64,000 nucleotides of DNA from Thiopseudomonas alkaliphila (GCF_001267175.1 NZ_CP012358.1:2293001-2357000), one strand, 5' to 3'. Shown: positions 54,702-64,000, counted from the stretch's first letter. Notes: a model not told the origin generated them from the sequence alone. Translations and numbers: made by a program.

Positions 54702-56486
54702 ATGGCACTAACTATTCTCGGCTTATCCGGTGCATTGAGCCACGACCCATCAGCAGCACTTTATATCGACGGTAAATTAATTGCCGCGGTGGAAGAAGAG
54801 CGCTTGGTGCGGGATAAACACGCGAAAAATCGTATGCCCTATGAGTCTGCCAAGTTCTGCTTAGAGCAAGCAGGTATCAAACCGGCTGATGTGGATGTAG
54901 TGGCGATTCCCTTTGCCCCAATCAGTATTACTGAAAAAGCCCGTTGGCATTATGCCAAGCGTTACTGGTATGCCCCTGATCGTGCGTTAGATGCGATTTT
55001 AATGGGGAATCGTCGGTTTAAGCGTTATTACAAGAAAATTCAGTGGTGTTTAGAGCAGCTGGGTTTTGATTTAAAGAAAATTAAAATCGAACCGGTCGAG
55101 CACCACCTCGCCCATGCCGCCAGTGCTTATTTGTGCTCGGGGTTTAAAGAAAAAACTGCGATTTTAGGGATTGATGGTAAGGGTGAATACGCCACCACCT
55201 TCTTTGGTTACGGCGAAAACGGCAAGATTCATAAAATTAAAGAGTTTTATGATCCCGATTCCCTCGGTGGCTTATACGGTGCCATGACCGAGTTTCTTGG
55301 CTTTGAAATGCTCGATGGCGAGTTCAAAGTGATGGGCATGGCGCCTTACGGTAATCCGGATCTGTATGATTTATCGCGTTTAGCCAAGTTTGAAAATGGC
55401 GAGCTGGTAATTAACACCGAGTACGCCAACGTGATTGGACTGCGCCGTTATAAAGAAAAAGGTAAAGGTTTTTACTTTTCACCCAAACTTATTGAATGGC
55501 TTGGGCCTAAGCGCGAAGGCGATATTGCCGATGATCCGTATATTCATTACGCCGCCAGTGTGCAGGCGTTATTTGAAAAGCTGGCGCTGGAGATGATGGA
55601 TTATTACCTGGGCGATATTATTAAAGAAACCGGTAAGTTAGCCTTTGCCGGCGGCAGTGCGTTGAACGTTAAGCTCAACCAAAAAATTATTGCCCGCGAA
55701 GAAGTTAAAGAGTTGTTTGTGCAGCCAGCGGCCGGTGATGCCGGTACCGCGGTGGGCGCTGCGGCGTTTATTTCGCAAAAGCGTGGGGTGCCGGTAGAGA
55801 AGATGGAGCATGTGTATTTAGGCCCGTCTTACACCAACGAAGAAATTATTGCGGCCTGCGCCAAGCACCCTAGCCAACCCCAGTGGCAACAAATCACTGA
55901 GGTGCCAGCAAAAATTGCCCAGTTGATGGTAGAAGGTAACCCCGTGGCTTGGTTTCAAGGCCGCATGGAGTTTGGTCCGCGGGCGTTGGGTGGCCGTTCG
56001 ATTATTGGTTGCCCAAGTATTCCGGGAGTGGCGGATCGAATTAACGAGCAAATTAAATTCCGTGAGCGCTGGCGTCCATTTTGCCCGTCAATGATTGATA
56101 GCGTGGCGCCACAAATGCTGAAAGTGGATCATCCGTCACCTTTTATGACCTTCACCTTCGAAGTGAATGATGAGTGGAAGAGTCGCGTGCCTGAAGTAGT
56201 GCACGAAGACGGTACTTCACGGGCCCAGGTGCTAGAGCGGCAATATAATCCGCGCTGGTATGACTTAATGCTGGAGTTAGAAAAACTTACCGGCAATGGG
56301 GTGTCGTTAAACACCTCCCTTAATCGCCGCGGTGAGGCGATGGTCTGCTCACCGAAAGATGCCTTAGATATGTTTTTTGGCTCGGACTTACAGTATTTAA
56401 TTATGGAAGATATTTTAGTGGTGAAGCAGGGGGCAGCGCCTCTTGAGTCTGCACCAAGTGAGTCAGCTGATGCACAGTCAGTCTAA
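54702..56486 (+). CDS. LPS core carbamoyltransferase (NodU/CmcH family)
   Basis: A 594-aa enzyme with an N-terminal carbamoyl-adenylate domain (HHLAHAASAYLCSG about 134, GIDGKGEYATTFF about 157, KVMGMAPYGNPDLY) and a C-terminal YrdC-like region (AWFQGRMEFGPRALGGRSI about 420, TSLNRRGEAMVCSP). It likely carbamoylates the core heptose, as does the homologue at the same place in Pseudomonas (PA5005-like). The ribosome site is AAGAGGC before the ATG. Confidence 0.9.
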   Translation: MALTILGLSGALSHDPSAALYIDGKLIAAVEEERLVRDKHAKNRMPYESAKFCLEQAGIKPADVDVVAIPFAPISITEKARWHYAKRYWYAPDRALDAILMGNRRFKRYYKKIQWCLEQLGFDLKKIKIEPVEHHLAHAASAYLCSGFKEKTAILGIDGKGEYATTFFGYGENGKIHKIKEFYDPDSLGGLYGAMTEFLGFEMLDGEFKVMGMAPYGNPDLYDLSRLAKFENGELVINTEYANVIGLRRYKEKGKGFYFSPKLIEWLGPKREGDIADDPYIHYAASVQALFEKLALEMMDYYLGDIIKETGKLAFAGGSALNVKLNQKIIAREEVKELFVQPAAGDAGTAVGAAAFISQKRGVPVEKMEHVYLGPSYTNEEIIAACAKHPSQPQWQQITEVPAKIAQLMVEGNPVAWFQGRMEFGPRALGGRSIIGCPSIPGVADRINEQIKFRERWRPFCPSMIDSVAPQMLKVDHPSPFMTFTFEVNDEWKSRVPEVVHEDGTSRAQVLERQYNPRWYDLMLELEKLTGNGVSLNTSLNRRGEAMVCSPKDALDMFFGSDLQYLIMEDILVVKQGAAPLESAPSESADAQSV

Positions 56487-57567
56487 GGTTAATTCTGCAG
56501 CGCCTTGGGTTTTGCAGTTTTGCCATGGCTATGATGGCCCTTTTTTAGATTGTGCGCGGCAGTATGCGGTGTTGTTTAAAGACACGCCGTATAAAGTGTG
56601 TACGGTATATTTAACCGGTGAGCCAAGTGCTGAAGTGGTGGCGGGTAGCGCCTCGGATGAGGTGCTGTTTTTTAACTTTAGCAGTAAGCAAGTGCGCGGC
56701 TTAAAACTGGCGGCGATTAAGCAGTTTAAGCAGTTGGTGGCCAGCCGTAATTTTGCTTTTTGTATCGCCCATCGCTTTAAGCCAATTTATATTGCGTTAT
56801 TGGGTTCTAAGTTGCCGGTGATTGGTGTGCACCATGCTTTTGGTGATTATCAGCGCCGTTCGCGGCAGTTGATGGCGAATGTTTTTCATCGTCGTTTACG
56901 CCTGTTGGGAGTCTCCAATGCGGTGCGAGATGACATGCGTAGCTGTTTGCCAAAGTTTGCCGAGTCCGAAATTCAAACCCTGTATAACCGTATTGATGTG
57001 GCTGCGGTGCAGTCCGAGCAGGTTAGCCGTGCTGATGCCCGTTTAGCTTTGCAGTTACCACAGGATGCCTATGTGGTGGGTAATGTGGGGCGCTTGCACC
57101 CGGATAAAGACCAAGCCACGTTAATTAAAGGCTTTGCCCAAGCCTTGCCGCAGTTACCTAAAGGCAGTTTGCTAGCGATTATGGGCAGTGGCCGTTTAGA
57201 GCAATCCCTTAAAACCTTGGCCCACGAGTTGGGGATAGCAAGCAGCGTGCGCTTTTTAGGCCAAGTGCCTAATGGCCGGCGTTATTTTAAAGCTTTTGAT
57301 TTGTTTGCCTTAAGTTCTGATCACGAGCCCTTTGGCATGGTGCTACTAGAGGCGATGGCCGCTGGGGTACCGGTAATTGCTACCAACTGTGGTGGAGCCA
57401 AAGAAGTGGTCGAGAATCCTGACTATTTATTTGAGTTAGGGGATGTAGCGGGGCTGGCGCAGTTGTTAGCGCAACGGCCTAGTGCTGAGGCTAGTAACTT
57501 AGAGCGGTTTACGGATCAGTATGTGCTGAAGGAATTTGAAAGGATTTTTAAGCAATATGCAGTTTAG
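56470..57567 (+). CDS. GT4 glycosyltransferase of the LPS core
   Basis: A 365-aa GT4 enzyme: donor-binding segment GNVGRLHPDKDQATLIKGF (about 205), catalytic E-x7-E in EPFGMVLLEAMAAGVPV (about 290). The start at 56470 (ATGCACAGTC) overlaps the carbamoyltransferase by 17 bp; a longer frame begins with a TTG. It resembles PA5004 (WapH-type), which adds an outer-core hexose. It overlaps the next gene by 11 bp. Confidence 0.85.
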   Translation: MHSQSKVNSAAPWVLQFCHGYDGPFLDCARQYAVLFKDTPYKVCTVYLTGEPSAEVVAGSASDEVLFFNFSSKQVRGLKLAAIKQFKQLVASRNFAFCIAHRFKPIYIALLGSKLPVIGVHHAFGDYQRRSRQLMANVFHRRLRLLGVSNAVRDDMRSCLPKFAESEIQTLYNRIDVAAVQSEQVSRADARLALQLPQDAYVVGNVGRLHPDKDQATLIKGFAQALPQLPKGSLLAIMGSGRLEQSLKTLAHELGIASSVRFLGQVPNGRRYFKAFDLFALSSDHEPFGMVLLEAMAAGVPVIATNCGGAKEVVENPDYLFELGDVAGLAQLLAQRPSAEASNLERFTDQYVLKEFERIFKQYAV

Positions 57568-58327
57568 CCATCAAAGTGATGTCACCATTGTTATCACCAG
57601 TTGTGGTCGCTTTGAGTTACTCAAGCGCACATTAGCTTCTCTTGAGCAGTTTAATACCTATCCAGTTAAGCAGGTATTTATTACTGAAGATTCAGGTTCT
57701 GAGCTAGTAAAAGCGGCTGTTCCTAAACATTGGTTAGAACATACAGTATTTATTATTAATAACCCAAAGCTAGGTCAGCTAAAGTCAATTGATGCAGCTT
57801 ACAGTCAAGTAGCCACACCTTGGATCTTTCATTGTGAGGATGATTGGGAGTTTTATCGCTCAGGGTTTATTGAAGACTCTATGGCTTTATTAAAAGAAAA
57901 GCCAGAAGCCTTACAAGTTTGGTTGCGTAGTTATTATCATGATTTACGCATACATAGCCCTTATGTTTATCTATCAGAACTTAGAGTTTTAGATAGTATT
58001 AAATACTATGAAGTGCTTTCCTCTAAAGAAGACTGGCAAGGGTTTTCATTTAACCCAGGCCTTAGACGCTTAACAGACTACCTGCAGTATGCTCCTTATG
58101 CCCAATACAGCGGAGAAAAAGAATTATCACGCTTATATGCAGCTGATAACCGCCCAGCACTTATTTTAGAAAATGATGCTGTGTTACATACTGGCTTTGG
58201 TGCCCACGTAGAGGTTTCTGAGGAAAAAATTAAAAAAGTCCAGCGCAAAAAGCGTGAGAAAATAAAAAATATCTTGTTTTTTATTGTTGGATTTGTAATG
58301 GCTGCTGTACTCAAGATTTTTATCTGA
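57557..58327 (+). CDS. GT2-type glycosyltransferase with C-terminal membrane anchor
   Basis: A 256-aa protein. The N-terminal GT-A fold reads VTIVITSCGRFELLKRTL and the metal-binding motif is FHCEDDWEFYR (about 95). The last 20 residues (LFFIVGFVMAAVLKIF) form one membrane segment after a strongly basic stretch. From here on the DNA is visibly more AT-rich than in the preceding core genes, suggesting a variable, possibly transferred part of the locus. Confidence 0.8.
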   Translation: MQFSHQSDVTIVITSCGRFELLKRTLASLEQFNTYPVKQVFITEDSGSELVKAAVPKHWLEHTVFIINNPKLGQLKSIDAAYSQVATPWIFHCEDDWEFYRSGFIEDSMALLKEKPEALQVWLRSYYHDLRIHSPYVYLSELRVLDSIKYYEVLSSKEDWQGFSFNPGLRRLTDYLQYAPYAQYSGEKELSRLYAADNRPALILENDAVLHTGFGAHVEVSEEKIKKVQRKKREKIKNILFFIVGFVMAAVLKIFI

Positions 58328-58337
58328 TGGAATATGA

Positions 58338-59294
58338 ATGAAGGTATTATTTTTAGTACAAAAAGAGCAGCGAGCGATTTTAGATCGTCTATATGATGGA
58401 GTGGCTGCTAATTGTGACTGTGATACTCGTTGGTTAAGCAGTGATGAGCAGGGAAACTTGCGTCGTTACTTTAAGCAGCATGTACAGGTTGATCAGTATC
58501 AGCGAATTATTCTATTTCTAAGGTTTAAAAAAGAGCTTAAACAAGTAGCCTTTATTAAGCGTATTCCTAATTTAGTGATTTTAGAGCACGATGCCTACCA
58601 AAACTATATTCCCTGTAAATATACGGGCAAGTTCTCCAAGCACTATCGTCACTTACCTTGGGCCCGGGTTATTAGCTCGGGGGCAGTGGTTACTAGGCGT
58701 CTGCAAGCAGAAGGAGTAGACGCTGTATTTGTGCCTAAAGGCTATGATCAGGCGTTGCTGTCTAATCTGCAGCAACCACGTGATATTGAGCTGGGTTTTA
58801 TTGGCAGTACTAAAAGTGTGGCTTATTCGCAACGTAAAGAGTTGCTTGAGCAATTAGCTAAAACCGAAAATCTATTAGTGACCCGTACTAATTCAGGCCA
58901 AGACTACCTAAATACCCTTAATCGTATTCGTTTTTTTGTCAGTGCGGATATTGGTATGGGGGAATACATGATTAAAAATTTTGAGGCCATGGCCTGTGGC
59001 TGTGTGCTGTTGGCCTATGATCATGGCTCTGAAGAAAGCCAAGCCTTAGGTTTACTTGATATGCAGAATGTGGTGCTGTACCGAAATTTAGAAGAGTTAC
59101 AGCAAAAACTACAACTGTTACGTACTAATACAGTCTTAGCTGATCAAATTGCCGCAGCTGGGCAGCGGTTAGCAGAGCAGCAGTTTAGCTTTGCCAATAT
59201 CGGTAAAAAAATCGTGCAGGCGTTACAACCACCATTACGGCCACAGCCTGCTCCGTCAATGTGGAGCCGCCTATGTTCGGTGTTAGGGTATTAA
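58338..59294 (+). CDS. Glycosyltransferase, CgeB-like
   Basis: A 318-aa cytoplasmic protein of the GT-B/CgeB (Glyco_trans_1_2) type. It has GFIGSTKSVAYSQRKELLEQ (about 155) and the C-terminal NFEAMACGCVLLAYDHG motif (about 215) that binds the nucleotide sugar. It follows the GT2 gene by 10 bp and precedes the next by one base. Its sugar is unknown. Confidence 0.78.
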   Translation: MKVLFLVQKEQRAILDRLYDGVAANCDCDTRWLSSDEQGNLRRYFKQHVQVDQYQRIILFLRFKKELKQVAFIKRIPNLVILEHDAYQNYIPCKYTGKFSKHYRHLPWARVISSGAVVTRRLQAEGVDAVFVPKGYDQALLSNLQQPRDIELGFIGSTKSVAYSQRKELLEQLAKTENLLVTRTNSGQDYLNTLNRIRFFVSADIGMGEYMIKNFEAMACGCVLLAYDHGSEESQALGLLDMQNVVLYRNLEELQQKLQLLRTNTVLADQIAAAGQRLAEQQFSFANIGKKIVQALQPPLRPQPAPSMWSRLCSVLGY

Positions 59295-59295
59295 C

Positions 59296-60159
59296 ATGCA
59301 GCAGCCTTCCATTATTTTATTAATTCCTTATTTTGGCCAATGGCCTGCATGGTTTGAGTTCTTTTTACAAAGCTGTCGTTTTAACCCAAGCATTGATTGG
59401 CTGTTTTTTACTGATTGCCCGGTACCCTCAGATGCCCCAGAAAATGTGCGCTTTATTAGCATGAGTTTTACCGAGTATAAGCAGTTAGTGAGCGAGCGCT
59501 TAGGAATCCCATTTAATCCCGATAGCCCCTATAAATTATGTGACCTTAAGCCCGCCTTGGGGTATGTGCACCAAGCGCATGTGGATGGGTATGACTTTTG
59601 GGGCTTTAGCGATATTGATTTAGTCTACGGTGATTTGCGTGGTTACTTTACTGCCGAGCGTTTAAGTAAATATGATCTTTACTCCACCCATGCTAGACGC
59701 GTATCCGGCCATTTTTGTTTAATGCGTAATACCGCCAAAATGGGTGCAGCTTTTAAGTTAATGAAAAACTGGCAGCAACGCTTAGCCGATCCAACTCATC
59801 ACGCCTTAGATGAGGGAGCGTTTAGCCGGATTTTTATTCGGCATAAAAACTTCCCTAAGCCTTTATTTAATTTGCTGGCCAAGCTTAATCCATGGCGGCG
59901 TAACAGTGAATTTATTGAGGCTTACAGTACGCCCAACGCTGGTGTGCCTTGGATAGATGGAAGCTATAACTTTCCTACTGAGTGGTATTGGCAAGCAGGT
60001 AAGCTAACTAATGATTTAACGGCAGAAAGAGAATACCCATACTTTCACTTTTTTGGTTGGAAAAGTAATTGGTCTCAAGACTCATTTAATCGTTGTACAA
60101 AAAGTACTAGTGCTTGGCTAGTCAATAGCAATGGATTTAATAGCAAGCTAGGTGTGTAA
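59296..60159 (+). CDS. DUF6625-type putative glycosyltransferase
   Basis: A 287-aa protein of the DUF6625 family. IPYFGQWPAWFEFFLQSC at the N-terminus, the GFSDIDLVYGDLRGYF segment (D-x-D, about 107) and a late HFFGWKSNW. The D-x-D and the fold suggest a metal-dependent glycosyltransferase of GT-A type, but no reaction is known. It starts one base after the previous stop. Confidence 0.8.
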   Translation: MQQPSIILLIPYFGQWPAWFEFFLQSCRFNPSIDWLFFTDCPVPSDAPENVRFISMSFTEYKQLVSERLGIPFNPDSPYKLCDLKPALGYVHQAHVDGYDFWGFSDIDLVYGDLRGYFTAERLSKYDLYSTHARRVSGHFCLMRNTAKMGAAFKLMKNWQQRLADPTHHALDEGAFSRIFIRHKNFPKPLFNLLAKLNPWRRNSEFIEAYSTPNAGVPWIDGSYNFPTEWYWQAGKLTNDLTAEREYPYFHFFGWKSNWSQDSFNRCTKSTSAWLVNSNGFNSKLGV

Positions 60160-60160
60160 T

Positions 60161-61297
60161 GTGGAAAAAATTAAAGTTTTACAGTTACATCCTGATTTTA
60201 ATGTTCGGCGCTTAGATATATCTGATCTTGGTGAGCAAATTTTTAAGGCATTACCTAAAGAAAATTATGAAACTACCAATGGGTTTCTTACAGGTAAGCC
60301 TAAGCCGGGTGATAAAGAAAGCGTAGCAGACCGTTCAATTTATTTTCAGTTTAAATCTAAGCAGCTTAAAGGTTTACGCCTTAAAGCAATGTGGCAGCTC
60401 TATCAGCACATTAAACAAGAACAGTACGATGTGGTGATTTGTAATCGGTTTAAGCCTGTCATCATGCTGCTATTTATTAGTCGCTTCTTATCTATCCCCC
60501 TGTGTATTGGGGTAGCCCATGGTTTTGGTGACTATGATCGCAGTTATCGGCGTAAACAAGTCAAGCGCTGGGTGCGTGATAACTGGCGTTTTGTAGGTGT
60601 TTCTCCAGCTGTCAAGCAGTACTTATTAGACTTGAATAGTGGCTTTACCGAGAACAACACGGTAGCTATTACTAATGCAATTGATGTTGAGCAAGCAGTG
60701 GCTATACAACTTAGTAAAGAGAACGCACGTACTCAGCTAGGTTTACCTTTAAAACAGCGATTAATTGGTGCATTAGGGCGTTTGGTACCAGTAAAAGGCC
60801 ACACTTATTTAATTGCTGCCTTTGCAGAGATTGCTGCAGATTTTCCTGATACTGATTTAGTACTAGTAGGTGAAGGTCGTGAGCGCGAGCATTTAGAGCG
60901 GCAAATTAAAGCGTTGGGGTTATCAGAGCGTGTGCATTTAACTGGTTTTGTAGAAAATGCCTTAGCCTATGTGCAAGCATTTGATATTTGGACTATGCCT
61001 TCATTAGCTGAAGGGTTAGGCTTGGCCTTATTAGAAGGCATGACCGGAAGCTTACCCATTATTGCCAGTGATGTACCCGCTATGCGCCCTTTAATTGAAG
61101 GCGCGGGGGGCATTGCAGTGCCGCCAGCTAAGGTGCCTGAATTAAAGCAAGCGCTGGTATCCTATTTACGTTTACCAGAGGCGGAGCTACAGCAGTTAGG
61201 GGCACAAGCCTATCGCTATGTGGTGCAACACCATAGTTTGCTTGATTTTCAACAGGCCTATCGGCAGCTAATCGAAACTAATTTACCTAATTGTTAA
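60161..61297 (+). CDS. GT4 glycosyltransferase
   Basis: A 378-aa GT4 enzyme: GALGRLVPVKGHTYLIAAF (about 203), E-x7-E in SLAEGLGLALLEGMTGSLPI (about 285). The N-terminal half shares the AHGFGDYDRSYRRK pattern with the GT at 56470 (HAFGDYQRRSRQ), so they are probably paralogues with related acceptors. A GTG at 60161 follows AGG with good spacing; an in-frame GTG at 60152 is an alternative. Confidence 0.85.
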   Translation: MEKIKVLQLHPDFNVRRLDISDLGEQIFKALPKENYETTNGFLTGKPKPGDKESVADRSIYFQFKSKQLKGLRLKAMWQLYQHIKQEQYDVVICNRFKPVIMLLFISRFLSIPLCIGVAHGFGDYDRSYRRKQVKRWVRDNWRFVGVSPAVKQYLLDLNSGFTENNTVAITNAIDVEQAVAIQLSKENARTQLGLPLKQRLIGALGRLVPVKGHTYLIAAFAEIAADFPDTDLVLVGEGREREHLERQIKALGLSERVHLTGFVENALAYVQAFDIWTMPSLAEGLGLALLEGMTGSLPIIASDVPAMRPLIEGAGGIAVPPAKVPELKQALVSYLRLPEAELQQLGAQAYRYVVQHHSLLDFQQAYRQLIETNLPNC

Positions 61298-61308
61298 AGG
61301 ATTACTCA

Positions 61309-62496
61309 GTGACAGTGCTATCTAGGCTAACTAAACAGCATTTTTTGTATCTGCTATCGCTTTGTTTCAGTGTGTATTTGCTATCGCACTATATGGGGCT
61401 CAGCTCTAAAGCAGTAAATAATGTGTTTTATCTTGGTTTAGCGGTGCCTTGCCTCATTTTTTCGCTGATTAACTATCGAGCGACTGCTGAGTTAATCAAG
61501 CAGTTTTACTGGCTATTTGCTTTGGTTGCAGTGGTTTCACTGCTGGATATGCAGCAAGCAAAAGAGATTAAGCGTGGTCTTTATTTGCTGCTATTTTTTA
61601 TTAGCTGTGTATTGGTAGATCAGGGGAAGGGGCGATTAAAGTATTGGCTGTTGCCCTTTAGCTTAACCTGCCTGTTAATGCTGTTTTATATAACAGCTGA
61701 CTGGATCTGGATTTGGAGCCATAGCGCGCGCTGGATTCGTTATTCTTACTGGTTGAATGTGTACTTTCACCCCAGTTTTTTTGCCATGCTGATGTGTTTT
61801 GGCCTACTCATTGGCTGGATGTTGTTTTTAGGACCTTGGCTAGAGCAGCGTTATCAAAAAACTGGCTATATCTTAGGGCTAGCCGTTTTTTCACTGGTGA
61901 TTTTACTCTGCACTACGATTTTCCAGTCACGCACGGCTTTGGTCGGATACGGTCTGTTTTTTATTGGATTAATTATCTATAAGCGCTTTTATCTGATTGG
62001 TTTAGTACTGGCTGTTGCCATGGTGGCAGTGGTATTTGGCTTAGGCTTTGATGAGCAGTTAGCTAATCGTGGTTTTAGTTATCGGTTGGTTATTTGGCAA
62101 GAAGTATGGCGGCAATTGTTACATGAGTGCAATCCAATACTCGGCTGTAATATTCCTCAAGGCTACAAAATTTTAGGTGAGTTTGATCACCCCCATAACG
62201 TGTATTTAGCCATGTTTTATCGTAATGGCTTACTGGGTGGGGGCTTGTTTTGTTTGTTTGTAGCGTACTTTTTTTACCGTGGAATCAAGGCTAAATCAGT
62301 TTGGCTGGTAGTTTCTTTGTTTGGCTGGGGCGCGCTAATTACTGAAAATAATAGCTTGTTTACCTCTCCACAGCCGTTTTGGATTTATTTTTGGTTGCCG
62401 GTTTTTATGACTATTTTAGATAGCCATAAATCCCAGGTGCAGGGGTATTGGCGGCAGTTAACAGCTAGAACGGATGCTGCTACCAGTCAGCAATAA
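61309..62496 (+). CDS. O-antigen ligase-like membrane protein
   Basis: A 395-aa inner-membrane protein with about 11-12 hydrophobic segments and the large periplasmic loop typical of the Wzy_C family (about residues 255-310), which includes CNIPQGYKILGEFDHPHN with the conserved His. WaaL joins O-antigen to the core in the periplasm; a Wzy polymerase cannot be excluded, but its place at the end of the core operon favours WaaL. GTG start at 61309 after AAAGG; a TTG six codons upstream is less likely. Confidence 0.78.
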   Translation: MTVLSRLTKQHFLYLLSLCFSVYLLSHYMGLSSKAVNNVFYLGLAVPCLIFSLINYRATAELIKQFYWLFALVAVVSLLDMQQAKEIKRGLYLLLFFISCVLVDQGKGRLKYWLLPFSLTCLLMLFYITADWIWIWSHSARWIRYSYWLNVYFHPSFFAMLMCFGLLIGWMLFLGPWLEQRYQKTGYILGLAVFSLVILLCTTIFQSRTALVGYGLFFIGLIIYKRFYLIGLVLAVAMVAVVFGLGFDEQLANRGFSYRLVIWQEVWRQLLHECNPILGCNIPQGYKILGEFDHPHNVYLAMFYRNGLLGGGLFCLFVAYFFYRGIKAKSVWLVVSLFGWGALITENNSLFTSPQPFWIYFWLPVFMTILDSHKSQVQGYWRQLTARTDAATSQQ

Positions 62497-62561
62497 GCTA
62501 GTGGCCTGCTAAGTAGCGCTATCAGTTCTTATTAGGTTGCATAGCACTACTTAAATATCAC

Positions 62562-64000
62562 TTATCCCAGCCAAATATTTGCCGTTTGCCCCCGTTCTGC
62601 ATATTTTTGTTCTAGCTGTTGTTTTAATGCGAGCTTAGCGGCTGGGGTGCCATGCACCAAGCGGATATTACTTGGCCAAATACGCATGCCGGTGATAAAG
62701 CGCACTAAGCCCGCTTGGTCGGCATGGGCCGAGTAGCCGCCTAGGGTTTCTATTACGGCTTTAATTTCAATCCGCTGTTGATCAATAGTTACGTAACCTT
62801 GTTTGGGGCCGTATTGTTGTATTTGACGCCCTAAGGTGCCTTCCGCTTGGTAACCAACAAACAGCACGTTGTGCTCTGGGCTATCCAACATAGCTTTTAA
62901 GTAATCCACAATGCGGCCGCCACTACACATACCGCTGGCCGCAATGACAATAGCGGGGCGTTTAGTTTGTTGTAGGTGTTGCACCATTTGTAGGTGATCG
63001 TGGTGCGAATCAATGCTAATCAGTTGTTCAAAAGCTAAGGGTTTGCGCCCTGCTTTTAGTCGTTGCTGGGCTTCTTGGTCCCAAAAGGGTTGTAGTTGAC
63101 GATAGGTTTCACTAAAGCGGCTGGCTAAGGGCGAGTCTAAAATAATGGGTAGCTGCGCCCAGCGTATCGGGCACTGGGATTGGCTTAGGGATGGCGGTTG
63201 GCTGGTTGTTAAGGGGTGTGGCTGTTTTTTGCAGTGGTAAATAATGTCTTCTAGTTCATACAGCAGTTCTTGGGTGCGGCCAATGCTAAAGGCTGGAATG
63301 AGCACGGTGCCACCATCAGCTAGGGCTTGTTCAATCACTTGTTGTAGGCGCTGCCGTCGGTTTTTGCGTGAATCATGTAGGCGATCACCGTAGGTGCTTT
63401 CTATCACTACCGTATCGGCGCGATTAGTAGGCTTGGGCGCGGTTAAGATGGGGGCATAGGGCGCCCCTAAGTCGCCGCTAAAAATGACCCGTTGCTTGTT
63501 TTGTGTTTTAGGGTAGTGGATATCTAGCTCTACATAGGCTGAGCCTAGAATATGGCCGGCACGCTGTAAGCGAATTTTAACCTGTAAATCATCTCGATTA
63601 AGCATGGGTAACCAACGGTTGTAGGGCAGGGCAATAATACGTTTTTCGATCAGTTTTAAATATTGCTCAACGGTGGCTTGATCGCGGCTTACCCCTAGTT
63701 TAAAGGCATCTTCTAGTACTAGGGGTAGTAGTTTGGCTGAGGGTTCGCTGCAAATAATCGGGCCTTGGTAGCCGGCAGCTAATAAATAGGGAAGCCGCCC
63801 CACATGATCAATATGCACATGGGTAACAATCAGTGCTTGTACGTTGTCAATAGCAAAGTTAATTGCTAGCTGTTGGGCGCTGGCTTGTTGATCTGGGCTA
63901 AGTTCAGCGCCCTGAAATAAGCCACAATCAACTAATAAGCTGGTATTGCTGTCTAGCAGTAGCTGATGGCACGAGCCAGTTACACCATCTTTTGCGCCGT
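62562..64000 (-). CDS. Beta-CASP metallo-hydrolase (RNA-processing exonuclease family), 5' end outside the window
   Basis: The frame continues to the right edge beyond the internal ATG at 63818, through GLFQGAELSPDQ and VTHVHIDHVGRLPYL (MBL HxHxDH motif). Later motifs are GHILGSAYVEL, SGDLGAPYAPI, ESTYGDRLH, the beta-CASP motif DSPLASRFSETY, ASGMCSGGRIVDYL, VGYQAEGTLGRQI and a C-terminal SAHADQAG and VHGTPAAK. This set identifies the RMM/YSH1-like family with RNA or nucleic acid substrates. About 470 of perhaps 480 residues are visible; only the extreme N-terminus is missing. Confidence 0.9.
   Translation of the reverse strand, partial: GAKDGVTGSCHQLLLDSNTSLLVDCGLFQGAELSPDQQASAQQLAINFAIDNVQALIVTHVHIDHVGRLPYLLAAGYQGPIICSEPSAKLLPLVLEDAFKLGVSRDQATVEQYLKLIEKRIIALPYNRWLPMLNRDDLQVKIRLQRAGHILGSAYVELDIHYPKTQNKQRVIFSGDLGAPYAPILTAPKPTNRADTVVIESTYGDRLHDSRKNRRQRLQQVIEQALADGGTVLIPAFSIGRTQELLYELEDIIYHCKKQPHPLTTSQPPSLSQSQCPIRWAQLPIILDSPLASRFSETYRQLQPFWDQEAQQRLKAGRKPLAFEQLISIDSHHDHLQMVQHLQQTKRPAIVIAASGMCSGGRIVDYLKAMLDSPEHNVLFVGYQAEGTLGRQIQQYGPKQGYVTIDQQRIEIKAVIETLGGYSAHADQAGLVRFITGMRIWPSNIRLVHGTPAAKLALKQQLEQKYAERGQTANIWLG

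Overview
The window looks like a gammaproteobacterial chromosome of the Pseudomonadales. The right half matches the gene order around the Pseudomonas inner-core LPS locus (waaF-waaC-waaG-waaP, three further LPS kinases, a carbamoyltransferase), together with ppc and a putA-putP proline block. Base composition is close to balanced, which would suit a small-genome relative such as Thiopseudomonas or Denitrificimonas. The genus is inference.

Positions 1 to about 31,941 are one accessory (island) region. It opens with the end of a type I restriction-modification locus (hsdM tail, hsdS) and a DUF3800 gene pair. Next come a divergent ArsR/metal permease pair, an internally deleted IS30 relic, a SulP transporter with its universal stress protein, and a long arsenic operon (arsR-arsH-ACR3-arsC-flavin reductase-sigma factor-permease-thioredoxin). 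The arsenic promoter and the 5' part of arsR are duplicated, and the upstream copy is cut short. From 14 to 22 kb the DNA is heavily scarred: a lone serine recombinase, a second one broken, a GlxA regulator/metallo-hydrolase pair, gene fragments, an intact IS3 element sitting inside an exonuclease gene, and two decayed copies of one antitoxin-like gene. From 21.5 to 24.2 kb lies a compact integration module (repressor, excisionase, tyrosine integrase, HD-domain protein).

From 24.3 to 30.4 kb, on the minus strand, is a three-gene operon: a small HTH-like protein, a 743-aa and a 1051-aa tyrosine-recombinase-like protein. This is the layout of the Gamma-Mobile-Trio (GMT) mobile elements, and I consider it the most interesting system here. 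A CoiA-like gene follows. The island ends at a 49-bp 3' fragment of a tRNA-Asp gene with its terminator still attached, so tRNA-Asp is the probable integration target and the intact tRNA should lie beyond the left edge.

From 32.1 kb the sequence reads as ordinary core chromosome: DUF1415, a LysR/isochorismatase-like pair, ppc, a TSUP permease, chrA, an AraC regulator, putA and putP (proline catabolism), and phoX (secreted phosphatase). The LPS core operon then runs from 47.7 to 62.5 kb. It comprises heptosyltransferases, core glycosyltransferases, four kinase-fold proteins, a carbamoyltransferase, five more glycosyltransferase-type proteins in more AT-rich DNA, and an O-antigen ligase-like membrane protein. 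The last gene, a beta-CASP metallo-hydrolase, runs off the right edge.
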